Position numbers and translations under genes: made by a program | Shown here: one piece after another, positions 1 to 7,223 of the stretch | Numbering within the stretch: position 1 is the first letter of the stretch | Layout of the letters: each line of letters opens with the position of its first letter | Notes under the pieces: model-generated | Databases searched by the model: none | The model's input: only the letters and a program-made list of their open reading frames with translations | What the model was told of the DNA's origin: nothing | DNA from: Spirochaetaceae bacterium | Lineage (GTDB): Bacteria > Spirochaetota > Spirochaetia > DSM-27196 > SKKC01 | Reading direction: 5' to 3' | Assembly: GCA_003554375.1 (NCBI GenBank) | Contig: PWGF01000337.1 | Coordinates: forward strand, 1 to 20,495 | DNA: 20,495 bases

Positions 1-3
1 AAC

Positions 4-115
4 AGGCAAGCGGCAACCGGCAAGCGGCAAGCGGCAAGCGGCAAGCGGCAAGCGGCAACCGGCAACCGGCGAGCGGCAAGCGGCAAGCGGCAAGCGGCAA
101 GCGGCGAGCGGCAAC
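4..115. repeat. Heptanucleotide tandem array (CGGCAAS)n
   Basis: Fifteen consecutive 7-bp units of CGGCAAG or CGGCAAC, two of them with a CGGCGAG variant, run from 11 to 115, with a degenerate unit at 4-10. The array probably continues beyond the left edge. A 7-bp period does not keep a reading frame, so this is not a coding repeat. It ends only about 14 bp before the ribosome binding site of the ROK regulator and so lies in that gene's promoter or leader region. Related units (CGGCAGC) recur at 14826-14846. Confidence 0.9.
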
Positions 116-142
116 CGGGCGGCCGGCGAAAGGGAATCTGCA

Positions 143-1462
143 ATGGGGAACGCTGCGTCGAGCGTGCAAGGAAATCGATCGGGACCGGGGGCCACGCGCC
201 TTGAAAGGCTGTCGGGAGCTGAGCTGTCGGTGCTGCGGCTGTTCCGCGCCGGGATACCCATGACTCGGGCCGAGGCAGCCCGCGCGCTGGGACAGAGTCA
301 CCCGGGGGTTGCATCCCATGTCGAGCGTCTTGTCGAAACGGGCTGGCTGACACGATGCGGAACTCGCGCGTCCGGAGCGGGACGGCCGGCTGAAGTCTAC
401 CGGCTGAATGGCCGCGCGGCATGCGGAGTGGGCATCGAGATACGTCCGGAGAGCGTTCGGCGCTTTGTCGCGGCGGTCGACGGGCGGGTGCTTCTCGATT
501 CGGTTCGACCTTCCCGGCCGCGCGAAGCAAGCTCGTTGAACGCGCTGATCCAGCGCGAGGCGAGCGCCGCCATCTCCGAAGCGCGTTTCTTCGCGCCTGT
601 TGCGGGCGTGGGGGTAGCGCTCCCCGGCCTTGTGGACTGTAGCCGCAATGTTCTGATCCGTGCTCCCAACCTCGGCCTCTCCGAGGTCTATCTGGACGGG
701 TTGGCGAGTCGGCTGGGGGTGCCGGTAGTTCTGGACAACGAGGCGAACCTGGCGGCCGCCGCGGAGCAATTCGCCCCGCGGTACCAGGAGATCAGTGCCG
801 GTGAATCCGCTGCGCACGGGGCGCCGGCTATGGACTCGGGAACCGGCGGCCTTGCCGGCGCCGGCCAGGCTGTTACCCGAACCGGCGGGACCGGGACCGC
901 GTCTTCGGCCCCCGGCGGCACCGGTGACTCGTTGGTTCTGGTCTCGGTGACCGAAGGGGTAGGAGCGGGTCTGGTTCTAGACGCCAGGCTCGTCCGCGGC
1001 GATACTTGGCGCGCGGGCGAGGTCGGGCACATGGCAATCCGCGAGGGGCGCCGGCGCTGTAGCTGCGGCCGTCGCGGGTGCTGGGAGCAGTACGTCTCCG
1101 AACGAGCGCTCTGGTACGACGCGCGGCGCCGGGGGGTGTACGTTGCGAATATGGAGACCCTCCTCTCGATGATCGCCCGAGGGGATCAGGTAGCCTGGGC
1201 GGTCTGGGAGTCGTATCTGTATAACTTCACTGTCGGAATCGAGAATATCGTCGCCTGCTTCGATCCACGACGGATCGTCGTAGGCGGGCGCATTGCATGG
1301 TTGGGTAATCTGCTTGTAGAGCCGCTTCAGCGGATGGTGGACGAGGCGGGCTTCCCGGCGCAGCGGGTATGGATCGAGGCTTCCGGCCTGCGGGAGATTG
1401 GTCCGGCGCACGGTGCGGCGCTCGCTCCGTTTGCACCGCTCTATCCGGAGGTATCGGTATGA
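143..1462 (+). CDS. ROK-family transcriptional regulator (NagC/XylR type)
   Basis: 439 aa. Residues ~20-90 form an N-terminal winged helix-turn-helix (TRAEAARALGQSHPGVASHVERL), followed by a ROK sugar-kinase-like domain. Visible ROK marks are a DNEAN motif near residue 200, EVGH near 292 and the zinc-binding CSCGRRGCWE near 306-316. The family represses sugar-catabolism genes and releases DNA on binding a sugar or sugar phosphate. The start is supported by AAAGGGA at 129-135, seven bases upstream. Its stop overlaps the xylulokinase start (ATGA), so the two are co-translated and the ligand is probably the substrate or product of that kinase (inference). Residues ~217-262 are a Gly/Ala/Thr-rich low-complexity insert between the DNEAN motif and the next core strand, which is not usual in the family. 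Retained catalytic-type residues leave open some kinase activity. Confidence 0.88.
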   Translation: MGNAASSVQGNRSGPGATRLERLSGAELSVLRLFRAGIPMTRAEAARALGQSHPGVASHVERLVETGWLTRCGTRASGAGRPAEVYRLNGRAACGVGIEIRPESVRRFVAAVDGRVLLDSVRPSRPREASSLNALIQREASAAISEARFFAPVAGVGVALPGLVDCSRNVLIRAPNLGLSEVYLDGLASRLGVPVVLDNEANLAAAAEQFAPRYQEISAGESAAHGAPAMDSGTGGLAGAGQAVTRTGGTGTASSAPGGTGDSLVLVSVTEGVGAGLVLDARLVRGDTWRAGEVGHMAIREGRRRCSCGRRGCWEQYVSERALWYDARRRGVYVANMETLLSMIARGDQVAWAVWESYLYNFTVGIENIVACFDPRRIVVGGRIAWLGNLLVEPLQRMVDEAGFPAQRVWIEASGLREIGPAHGAALAPFAPLYPEVSV

Positions 1463-3081
1463 GTAATGGAAAAGACGAAGGGCGCTGTGTGCTGGGAGTG
1501 GAGTTTTCCACGCAGTCGGCGAAGTGGGTCGTGCTCGATCTTGCAACGGGCGCGGTGGAACGCCGCGGATCGCTCGACTACGATCGCGAGCTGCCTCAGT
1601 ACGGGACGGCCGGCGGCGTGCTCCCGGCGGAGGATCCGCGAGTTCGCCAGTCGCCGCCGGCGATGTTCCTAGATGCGCTGGACGGAGTGTTCGCTCGACT
1701 CGGGGAGGAAGGAACCCGGCTCGAGCGGATCGCGGCGATCAAGTGCGACGCACAGCAACACTGTACGGTCTACACCGGCGAAGGGTTCGATTCCGCGCTC
1801 GCCGAGCTGCGGCGCGGCGAAGGCCAGAGCGGCAAAAGCCTTGCCGAGCGGATTGCGCCGCACCTGACTCGTGAGCGAAGCCCTATCTGGGAAGACCGGA
1901 GCACGGAGCACGAGGCGCGTGAGCTGGAGCAGGAGCTTGCGAGCCGCGGCGGCATCCGCGCCATCACCGGGAACCGGGCCGAGCTCCGTTTCCCGGCGGC
2001 GCAGATCGTTCGCTGGGCGCGGAGCAATCCCGCCGCGTTCCGGCGTACGGCCCACATCCAGCTCCTGAGCGCCTTCATGAGCTCGGTGCTGGCCGGAAGG
2101 CTCGCGCCGGTCGACACCGGCGACGGCTGGGGGACCAACCTCAACACGCTTGATGTCGAGCGGCCCGGGTTCAGCCCGGCCGCGCTGGAGAGCTGCGCCG
2201 CGCTTATCGGGAGCGGCGTCGAGGCGGCGGAGCTCGAGGCCAAGGTCGGCGGCATGGTGCCGTACGACACCGTGGTCGGCACCGTGGCACCGTATTTCGC
2301 CCGGCGCTACGGCGTCCCGGAGGATGCGATCGTTCTTGCGGGAACGGGGGACAATCCGGCTACGCTCCTTGGCTGCGGGGACGGCGCGCTCGTGAGCCTG
2401 GGGACGAGCTACACCGTCTGCGGTCCGATGGCTCGTATCGAGCCTGCGCGCGACGACAGTTACAACGTTTTCGGCTACCGGCCGGGGTTGGCGATGGCCT
2501 TGAGTGTCATAACCAACGGCGGAAAGGTCCATGAGCAGTTCCGAACCGAGTACGCCGGGGGCGACTGGACGCGCTACGCGGAGCTCGCGGGGACCATCGA
2601 GGAGCTGAGCGCCGAGGAGCCGTTGCTGCTCCCCTATCTCAGCGACGAAAGCGTACCGCTTGCCCCGGCGGGGATCGTACGGCACGGGCTCGAAGAGCAC
2701 GACCCGGCAGCCAACGTCCGGGCACTCCACGTGTCGCAGGTGGCTTCGCTCAAGCTCCACTCGCGCCATCTCTCGGACGTCGACCGGCTCTGCGTGGTCG
2801 GCGGCGGCGCCGCAAACCGGCTCATGCGCGAGCTCATCGCTGACGCCTTCGGCGCGCAGGTCTATTCGATTGCCTACGCCGACGTGGCGGCACCGTTTGG
2901 GTGCGCGGTGAGCGGAGCTCGGGCCGCCTTGGGGATCTCGTACGAGGCGGCGGTGGAGCGCTTCGTCCGCTTCTCCGACGAACCGCCCGCCGATCCCGAC
3001 CCGGAGCGATCGGAGCGTTTTGCCCGCATCGTGGAGCGCTACGCGGAGCTCGAGCAGAGCGTCGTCGGCGGAGGTGCGTGA
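1459..3081 (+). CDS. xylB: Xylulokinase-like FGGY carbohydrate kinase
   Basis: 540 aa, starting at the ATG that overlaps the ROK stop (ATGA) with CCGGAGG just upstream at 1444-1450. FGGY kinases phosphorylate ketoses or polyols with ATP in the cytoplasm. Motifs seen: the N-terminal nucleotide-binding strand LGVEFSTQSAKWVVLD (12-27), QQH (99-101), GDGWGTN with candidate catalytic Asp222, TGDNPATLLG (296-305), VSLGTS (312-317), and the C-terminal VGGGAANR (447-454). Recalled from memory, the segments around GNRAELRF, TGDNPA and the C-terminal YAELEQ resemble the eukaryotic XYLB type of xylulokinase more than E. coli XylB. The exact sugar is not proven, and another ketopentose is possible. The neighbouring SDR could supply the ketose from a polyol. 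Confidence 0.8.
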   Translation: MSNGKDEGRCVLGVEFSTQSAKWVVLDLATGAVERRGSLDYDRELPQYGTAGGVLPAEDPRVRQSPPAMFLDALDGVFARLGEEGTRLERIAAIKCDAQQHCTVYTGEGFDSALAELRRGEGQSGKSLAERIAPHLTRERSPIWEDRSTEHEARELEQELASRGGIRAITGNRAELRFPAAQIVRWARSNPAAFRRTAHIQLLSAFMSSVLAGRLAPVDTGDGWGTNLNTLDVERPGFSPAALESCAALIGSGVEAAELEAKVGGMVPYDTVVGTVAPYFARRYGVPEDAIVLAGTGDNPATLLGCGDGALVSLGTSYTVCGPMARIEPARDDSYNVFGYRPGLAMALSVITNGGKVHEQFRTEYAGGDWTRYAELAGTIEELSAEEPLLLPYLSDESVPLAPAGIVRHGLEEHDPAANVRALHVSQVASLKLHSRHLSDVDRLCVVGGGAANRLMRELIADAFGAQVYSIAYADVAAPFGCAVSGARAALGISYEAAVERFVRFSDEPPADPDPERSERFARIVERYAELEQSVVGGGA

Positions 3082-3203
3082 GAGTAAACCTGGCCGGGGC
3101 CGGCCCGGCGCCGAGGCGGCATCGGGATCGACATTCGCTTCAATGCGGAGAAACTGGGCGGTGCCGGGCGCGCCGGAGCTCATAGAGGTGACCGAGGAGC
3201 GGG

Positions 3204-4055
3204 ATGATGAGTGACGATATGAGCACCATGAGCAAGGGTACGGGCGAACCGGAACAGGCGCGGGTCGTCTACGTCACCGGCGGAGCGCAGGGGATCGGCA
3301 AGGGCATCGCAGTTCACCTCCTCAGCGCCGGGTACCACGTGGTTATCGCCGATGTGGACCGCGAGGCGGGAGAACAGTGCGTACGCGAGCTGAAAGGCTC
3401 CGGGTTTGCGGCCGGTGCCCGCGGCACCGAGGCCGGTGCTCGGGGCGTCCCGGAGTTCCATCACGTCGACGTCCGCAGCGAGGAGGAGGTTGCCGGCTCG
3501 ATTCGCTCGGTGATCGAAGGCTTCGGAAGGCTGGATGCAGCGGTCAACAACGCCGGGATTGCCGATCCGGACCATGGGCCGTTGGAAGAGCTCGATCTCG
3601 AGGCCTGGCGTCGGGTAATCGACACGAACCTCACCGGAGCGTTTCTCGTGGCCAAGCATGCAGCGCCCCATCTGCGGCAGGCGAACGGTTCGGTTGTGAA
3701 CATCGCCTCGACGCGGGCACTTCAGTCGGAGCCGGACTCGGAGCCGTATGCGGCCAGCAAGGGAGGTATTCTTGCGCTCACGCACGCGATGGCGATGAGC
3801 CTTGGCCCGGATGTTCGGGTGAATGCCATCAGCCCCGGCTGGATCGAGGTAAGCGAGTGGAAAAAACACGCGGCGCGAGAGGAGCCGGAGCTCCGGCCGG
3901 TCGATCACCATCAGCACCCCGCCGGGCGGGTGGGGCGGCCGACCGACATTGCGAGCATGGTAGCCTATCTCATCTCGGACCAGGCAGGCTTTATCACCGG
4001 CCAGAACTTCGTCGTGGACGGCGGTATGACGCGGAAGATGATCTACGCGGAGTGA
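3204..4055 (+). CDS. Short-chain dehydrogenase/reductase (SDR), probable polyol/sugar oxidoreductase
   Basis: 283 aa from 3204. An ATG at 3207 has better spacing (7 nt) from GAGGAG at 3194-3199 and may be the true start. Classical SDR layout: TGGAQGIG cofactor loop (25-32), Asp50 after the second strand favouring NAD(H), NNAG (115-118), catalytic Ser169, Tyr182 and Lys186 (YAASK), and a C-terminal ITGQNFVVDGG. Residues ~69-84 carry a small Gly/Ala/Arg-rich insert before the third strand. It lies 122 bp after the xylulokinase on the same strand, so it is probably in the same transcript and interconverts a polyol and a ketose (inference from context). SDR sequences alone do not fix the substrate. 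Confidence 0.85.
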   Translation: MMSDDMSTMSKGTGEPEQARVVYVTGGAQGIGKGIAVHLLSAGYHVVIADVDREAGEQCVRELKGSGFAAGARGTEAGARGVPEFHHVDVRSEEEVAGSIRSVIEGFGRLDAAVNNAGIADPDHGPLEELDLEAWRRVIDTNLTGAFLVAKHAAPHLRQANGSVVNIASTRALQSEPDSEPYAASKGGILALTHAMAMSLGPDVRVNAISPGWIEVSEWKKHAAREEPELRPVDHHQHPAGRVGRPTDIASMVAYLISDQAGFITGQNFVVDGGMTRKMIYAE

Positions 4056-4232
4056 GGGACTCAGCGGAGCGCGCGTGAGCCGAACGATCGGCGAGCTCCG
4101 GATGTGCGGAACGGCAGGGAAAGTTCCCTACTCAGGCAGTTTTATGTGATCGGCGTCGTATAAAATGAGTGTCGGTACTGACTGCGGATTGTAGAGCCTT
4201 CGTGTCTGCCGAAAGAGTGGCACAATACGCTA
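4056..4232. other. Intergenic spacer with weak hairpin
   Basis: There is no gene between the SDR stop and the cyclase promoter. An AGGGAA..TTCCCT inverted repeat at 4116-4129 could end the sugar operon, but no T-tract follows directly. A TATAAA hexamer at 4159-4164 looks like a -10 box but has no convincing -35 partner. Confidence 0.35.
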
Positions 4233-4261
4233 TTGCCGCCGTGATTTTGTGATAGTATACT
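4233..4261 (+). promoter_or_regulatory. Sigma-70-type promoter of the cyclase gene
   Basis: TTGCCG (4233-4238), exactly 17 bp spacer, then TATACT (4256-4261). The predicted transcription start falls at about 4268, next to the ATG at 4269, which implies a leaderless or nearly leaderless mRNA. The region is locally AT-rich compared with its surroundings. Confidence 0.7.
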
Positions 4262-4268
4262 CCGTGGC

Positions 4269-5327
4269 ATGGCGGATAAAGGGAAAATGGTAAACGAGCA
4301 GGAAGAGCGCGAACGAAGCGCCCTCTTGAACCAGCGGGTCCGTTGGATCCTCGATTCCATCTTCGACGGTGTCTACATCACCGATCGCCGGCGCCGCATC
4401 GTCTTCTGGAACAAGGGGGCGGAACGTCTGACCGGCTTCAGTCCTCAGGAGGTTCAGGGGCGATGGTGTGGCGACAACCTGCTGAACCACATCGACGCTG
4501 AAGGTAACCTGCTCTGTACCGGACGGTGCCCACTTGAGAACACGATCGAAACGGGCGAGCCGGCGCAGGCTAAGGTCTATCCTCGTGCCAAGGACGGCAC
4601 CCGATTCCCCGTTTACACGCACATCGGAGCGATCAAGGACTCCGACGGCCGCCCGATCGCCGGGATTGAGGTGTTCCGCGATGTGACCTCGGAGGAGCAG
4701 TACCGGCAGCTGCAGGAGAAGTTCCAAGCCCTCATTCGGAAGTACGTGTCGGAGGGAACCTATGAGGAGGTTCTGGAGCAGGTCAATTCCGGGGAAGGAA
4801 CCGAGGCGCGGCAGTGTGACATGACGGTGCTCTTCCTCGACATTGTGAGCTTCACCACCTTTGCGGAGAGCAATTCTCCGGAGGAGGTGTCCCAGCTCCT
4901 CAACGAGGTGTTCGGAATCTGCGAGGTGATCACGAGTGAAGCCCATGGCGACATCGACAAGTTCATCGGAGATGCCGTCATGGCCACGTTCTTCGACGCG
5001 GATGACGCAGTTTCGGCGGCAATGAAGATCATCGATGCCCTGGCGCGGTTGAACGAGACACGGGTCGAGGTTGGGAAGGATCCGGTTCAGGTCAGGATAG
5101 GACTCAACAGCGGCCCGGTGATCCGCGGCGAGATCGGAACGCAGAAGCGAAGAGACCTGACCGTGCTTGGTGACACGGTGAACGTGGCTTCCCGCATCCA
5201 GGAAACCGCGAACCCTGAGAGCATTCTGATCTCCGAGGCCACTCTGGCTCGCCTTACGCGTGACTACGGTTTTCGCGAGCGCGGCTCGGTGAAGGTGAAG
5301 GGGAGGACGCAACCGGTGGTCACGTAG
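4269..5327 (+). CDS. PAS-domain class III adenylate/guanylate cyclase
   Basis: 352 aa, soluble. A PAS domain (~22-140) is followed by a linker helix (~141-165) and a class III cyclase catalytic domain (~184-352). Catalytic residues visible: metal-binding Asp191 (FLDIVSFT) and Asp235 (KFIGD), base-selecting Lys231 and Thr298 (TVLGDTVN), and Asn305/Arg309 (NVASR). The Lys/Thr pair is the one known from class IIIb adenylate cyclases, so cAMP is the likelier product. The PAS domain holds a Cys67/Cys83/Cys87 cluster (LCTGRCPL) that could sense redox or bind a metal (inference). There is no SD before 4269. M7 at 4287 has AAAGGGA just upstream and is an alternative start. It stands alone between the sugar operon and a convergent thioesterase. 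Confidence 0.88.
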   Translation: MADKGKMVNEQEERERSALLNQRVRWILDSIFDGVYITDRRRRIVFWNKGAERLTGFSPQEVQGRWCGDNLLNHIDAEGNLLCTGRCPLENTIETGEPAQAKVYPRAKDGTRFPVYTHIGAIKDSDGRPIAGIEVFRDVTSEEQYRQLQEKFQALIRKYVSEGTYEEVLEQVNSGEGTEARQCDMTVLFLDIVSFTTFAESNSPEEVSQLLNEVFGICEVITSEAHGDIDKFIGDAVMATFFDADDAVSAAMKIIDALARLNETRVEVGKDPVQVRIGLNSGPVIRGEIGTQKRRDLTVLGDTVNVASRIQETANPESILISEATLARLTRDYGFRERGSVKVKGRTQPVVT

Positions 5328-5348
5328 GGGTATCGCCCCGGCGAAGAC

Positions 5349-5364
5349 GCGCCTGCTTAGGCGC
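5349..5364. terminator. Hairpin between convergent genes
   Basis: A perfect inverted repeat, GCGCCT-GCTT-AGGCGC, lies in the 40-bp gap between the cyclase stop and the thioesterase stop. It would fold in both transcripts. Neither strand has a clear U-tract, so intrinsic termination is uncertain. Confidence 0.35.
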
Positions 5365-5367
5365 CGA

Positions 5368-5820
5368 CTAGGTGCCGAACCGGCGGTCCGGGTCACGTCG
5401 GGTCACGACGGCCACGGTGCAGCGCGAGACGCATACCATCTTCCCGTCGGGCACGGTGATGCGAATATCCCAGACCCACGTCCGTGTTCCGGCGGAAAGC
5501 GGGCACGCGGTTGCGGTCACCGTGCCGCTTCGGAGCGGCCGGAGGTGGTTGGCGTTTATCTCGAGGCCCGCGGCGGAGTACGTTTCCGGATCGATGTTGA
5601 ACCATGTGCCGAGGCTTGCGACGGTCTCAGCCAGCGCGACCGAGGCGCCGCCGTGGAGTAAACCCGCGGGCTGGCGGGTGCGCTCGTCCACCGGCATCGT
5701 GGCACGTATCTCCGCCCGCGTGATGTAGGTCAACTCGATTCCCAGCGTCTCGGCGAGCCCAGGTTTCCCGGCGCGACGGAAGAGCTCGTAGCGATCCTGA
5801 AGCGATTCTTCCACGTACAT
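5368..5820 (-). CDS. Hotdog-fold acyl-CoA thioesterase (PaaI/MenI-like)
   Basis: 150 aa, the usual length of the single-domain hotdog family, which hydrolyses aryl- or acyl-CoA thioesters in the cytoplasm. The key motif GLLHGGASVALAETVAS (53-69) includes HGG (56-58) and candidate catalytic Glu65, in the arrangement of 1,4-dihydroxy-2-naphthoyl-CoA and phenylacetyl-CoA thioesterases. The rest follows the fold (SAAGLEINANHLRPLRSGTVTATA). The specific substrate cannot be read from sequence. No good SD precedes the ATG. Instead a perfect 9-bp-armed inverted repeat sits 5-26 nt upstream of it (5825-5846). It is convergent with the cyclase gene. Confidence 0.85.
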   Translation of the reverse strand: MYVEESLQDRYELFRRAGKPGLAETLGIELTYITRAEIRATMPVDERTRQPAGLLHGGASVALAETVASLGTWFNIDPETYSAAGLEINANHLRPLRSGTVTATACPLSAGTRTWVWDIRITVPDGKMVCVSRCTVAVVTRRDPDRRFGT

Positions 5821-5824
5821 GCTT

Positions 5825-5846
5825 CAAATCGAGGCTACTCGATTTG
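5825..5846. promoter_or_regulatory. Perfect 9-bp inverted repeat at the thioesterase start
   Basis: CAAATCGAG and CTCGATTTG flank the loop GCTA immediately upstream of the thioesterase ATG. It could be an operator or an RNA hairpin over the translation start. No T-run follows, so it is a poor terminator candidate for the upstream peptidase gene. Confidence 0.5.
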
Positions 5847-5998
5847 CCGCCGGGCGGCAACGGTGGCTTACCCGCGGCCCGGTTGCGGGATCGCGTCTTC
5901 GCGCGGACCACAGTCAGGCGGGGCGCGGCTTGGGTGTCGTGCCTGCCGCGGGGCAACAGCGACGCGGCGTGGGGCTCGGGAGTTGCCCGTTGGCGTAG

Positions 5999-6064
5999 AG
6001 ATGCTCCGCGAGAGGTGCTCCGTCGCTACTCAGATGGTCCGGCAGAGGTGCCCCGTCCCTACTC
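5999..6064. repeat. 33-bp imperfect tandem duplication
   Basis: Two adjacent copies, 5999-6031 and 6032-6064, match at 28 of 33 positions, with a shortened third echo (TTCCTACTCC) at 6071-6080. The 33-bp period is a multiple of three. Read on the minus strand it would give an 11-residue repeat (DGAPL..HL), but this is not in frame with the peptidase that ends at 6074. The rest of the 5847-6073 spacer shows no gene. Confidence 0.75.
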
Positions 6065-6073
6065 CCCTCGTTC

Positions 6074-6958
6074 CTACTCCCCGCCCGCGACGAGCTCGAG
6101 AACGCGGAGAAGCCCTTGGAGGTTACGCTGAAAGGCCTCCTGGTCATGTTGCTCAAGCTCCACGTCCGCTGCAGCAATCCCTTCCTCGGCCATGGCGTTT
6201 ATGAACTCGCCGGTTATCGGATAGTACGGCCATTCCCGGATATGGCGGTAGCCGGCAGCTTCCGCGTATGCACGGGTGAGCGGTTCTGCCGCGCCGGCAT
6301 CGTTGTCCTCGAGAAGCGCAGCGTACCCGTGATAGCTCAGAACGAAATGCGGCTGGAGGTCCACGAGAAACTCGTAAAGCGCCCGAGTCTCCGCCTCCGA
6401 GAGGGGCTCGTCTCCCGCGTCGACACGCCGGTCGCCGTGATAGGCCTCGGCCTGCCAGTCTTCGGTAGGCCAGTTACGGTTGAGATCCACTCCGCGCGCG
6501 TTGACGCGCGTGCCGTGCTCGTACCCGTCGGGGTTTGCGTTGGGAACGAATACGAGGCCGAGTCCCCGCGGTAACTGGTCCGGGTGCTCCGCGAAGTAGT
6601 CCCGGAGCTCCTCCACGATGTGAACCGACTCCTCCTCGGCTCCGGTATGGATTCCGCCTATCAGTGCGACCACGCGCTCTGCGTCCCCGATGCGGTAGGC
6701 CGCGATCGGCCGGTCTTCCACCGATCGACCGATGACCTCGCGCTCGATCTCGGTCTCCCGCCCTGTGTCCTGGGCATGCGTGAGCTCGAGACCGGGTGAG
6801 GCCCACAGGAGGACGAGCATCGCCACGAGTGCGACGAGCGGCGGCGATAGCCGGCTGGAACCTGCCTTGAGTGATCCGGGGAGCGGCAGGCTTGAGTCTT
6901 CTCCCGGCCTGGACGTGGATTCCCGCCTTTCTGGTGTCACGACAGGAGCTCGGTTCAT
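6074..6958 (-). CDS. Membrane-anchored M14-family zinc carboxypeptidase
   Basis: 294 aa from the ATG at 6958, chosen because GGAG (6966-6969) lies seven bases upstream. In-frame ATGs at 6979, 7003 and 7015 are alternatives. Residues 1-39 form a polar N-terminus, ~40-58 a hydrophobic segment (PLVALVAMLVLLWASPGLEL), and the rest an M14 domain facing the periplasm. Zinc and catalytic residues: His104 and Glu108 (HTGAE, an HxxxE form also seen in some bacterial M14 groups), Asn160/Arg161 (DLNRNW), His210 (SYH) and general-base candidate Glu267 (DVELEQ). M14 enzymes remove C-terminal residues from peptides or trim murein peptides; which applies here is unknown. The long N-terminal tail before the membrane segment is odd for a cleaved signal peptide and suggests an uncleaved anchor. 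Confidence 0.82.
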   Translation of the reverse strand: MNRAPVVTPERRESTSRPGEDSSLPLPGSLKAGSSRLSPPLVALVAMLVLLWASPGLELTHAQDTGRETEIEREVIGRSVEDRPIAAYRIGDAERVVALIGGIHTGAEEESVHIVEELRDYFAEHPDQLPRGLGLVFVPNANPDGYEHGTRVNARGVDLNRNWPTEDWQAEAYHGDRRVDAGDEPLSEAETRALYEFLVDLQPHFVLSYHGYAALLEDNDAGAAEPLTRAYAEAAGYRHIREWPYYPITGEFINAMAEEGIAAADVELEQHDQEAFQRNLQGLLRVLELVAGGE

Positions 6959-6986
6959 CTGGGATCTCCGATACTGCATTGCGCAC

Positions 6987-7011
6987 TCTATACCATAGCG
7001 CATCCTATGGT
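6987..7011 (-). promoter_or_regulatory. Candidate -10 box and palindromic operator of the M14 gene
   Basis: On the minus strand TATAGA (plus 6987-6992) precedes the peptidase gene. Directly upstream, and sharing position 6992 with it, is a perfect inverted repeat with 7-bp arms, ACCATAG-CGCATC-CTATGGT (6992-7011), which would occupy the -10/-35 spacer. No strong -35 is visible. The arrangement suits a repressor site (inference). Confidence 0.4.
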
Positions 7012-7155
7012 GCATATCGTCGCGCTGCGCCGCGGCACGGCTGTGACAGGCACCCGCACCGCCTTGCTGTCAGGAGTCTTGGCGCCCAGCTCGGCGACCG
7101 GCATACCAGAAGCTCTGTGGTGGTCGGCAACTTTCGATCGGATCGGAGGCTTATC

Positions 7156-7184
7156 TTGAACCGGCGGCTCCCGGGCAGTATGTT
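7156..7184 (+). promoter_or_regulatory. Promoter of the CMD-family gene
   Basis: TTGAAC (7156-7161), 17 bp, TATGTT (7179-7184). It predicts a start at about 7191 and a ~33-nt leader carrying the weak ribosome binding site GAGGGG (7208-7213). The same TTGAAC-17 arrangement is found in front of the LysE-type gene. Confidence 0.55.
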
Positions 7185-7223
7185 GTCTGCGAGCAAAATG
7201 TTGATAAGAGGGGTCAAGAAATT

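Noticed and set aside
4..115. CRISPR-like array at the left edge
   Set aside because: Units are 7 bp and contiguous, with no spacers and no cas genes.
1783..1796. tRNA T-arm-like GGTTCGATTCC
   Set aside because: It lies inside the xylulokinase coding sequence with no cloverleaf around it. No tRNA was found anywhere in the window.
1669..3183. 504-aa open frame on the minus strand opposite the xylulokinase
   Set aside because: It is antisense to a gene with a full set of FGGY motifs, has no recognisable motif itself and is Arg/Ala-rich, as expected from a shadow frame in high-GC DNA.
4068..4094. Possible fourth copy of the 29-bp repeat after the first SDR gene
   Set aside because: Only GCGTGAG and scattered bases match, which is too weak in GC-rich DNA.
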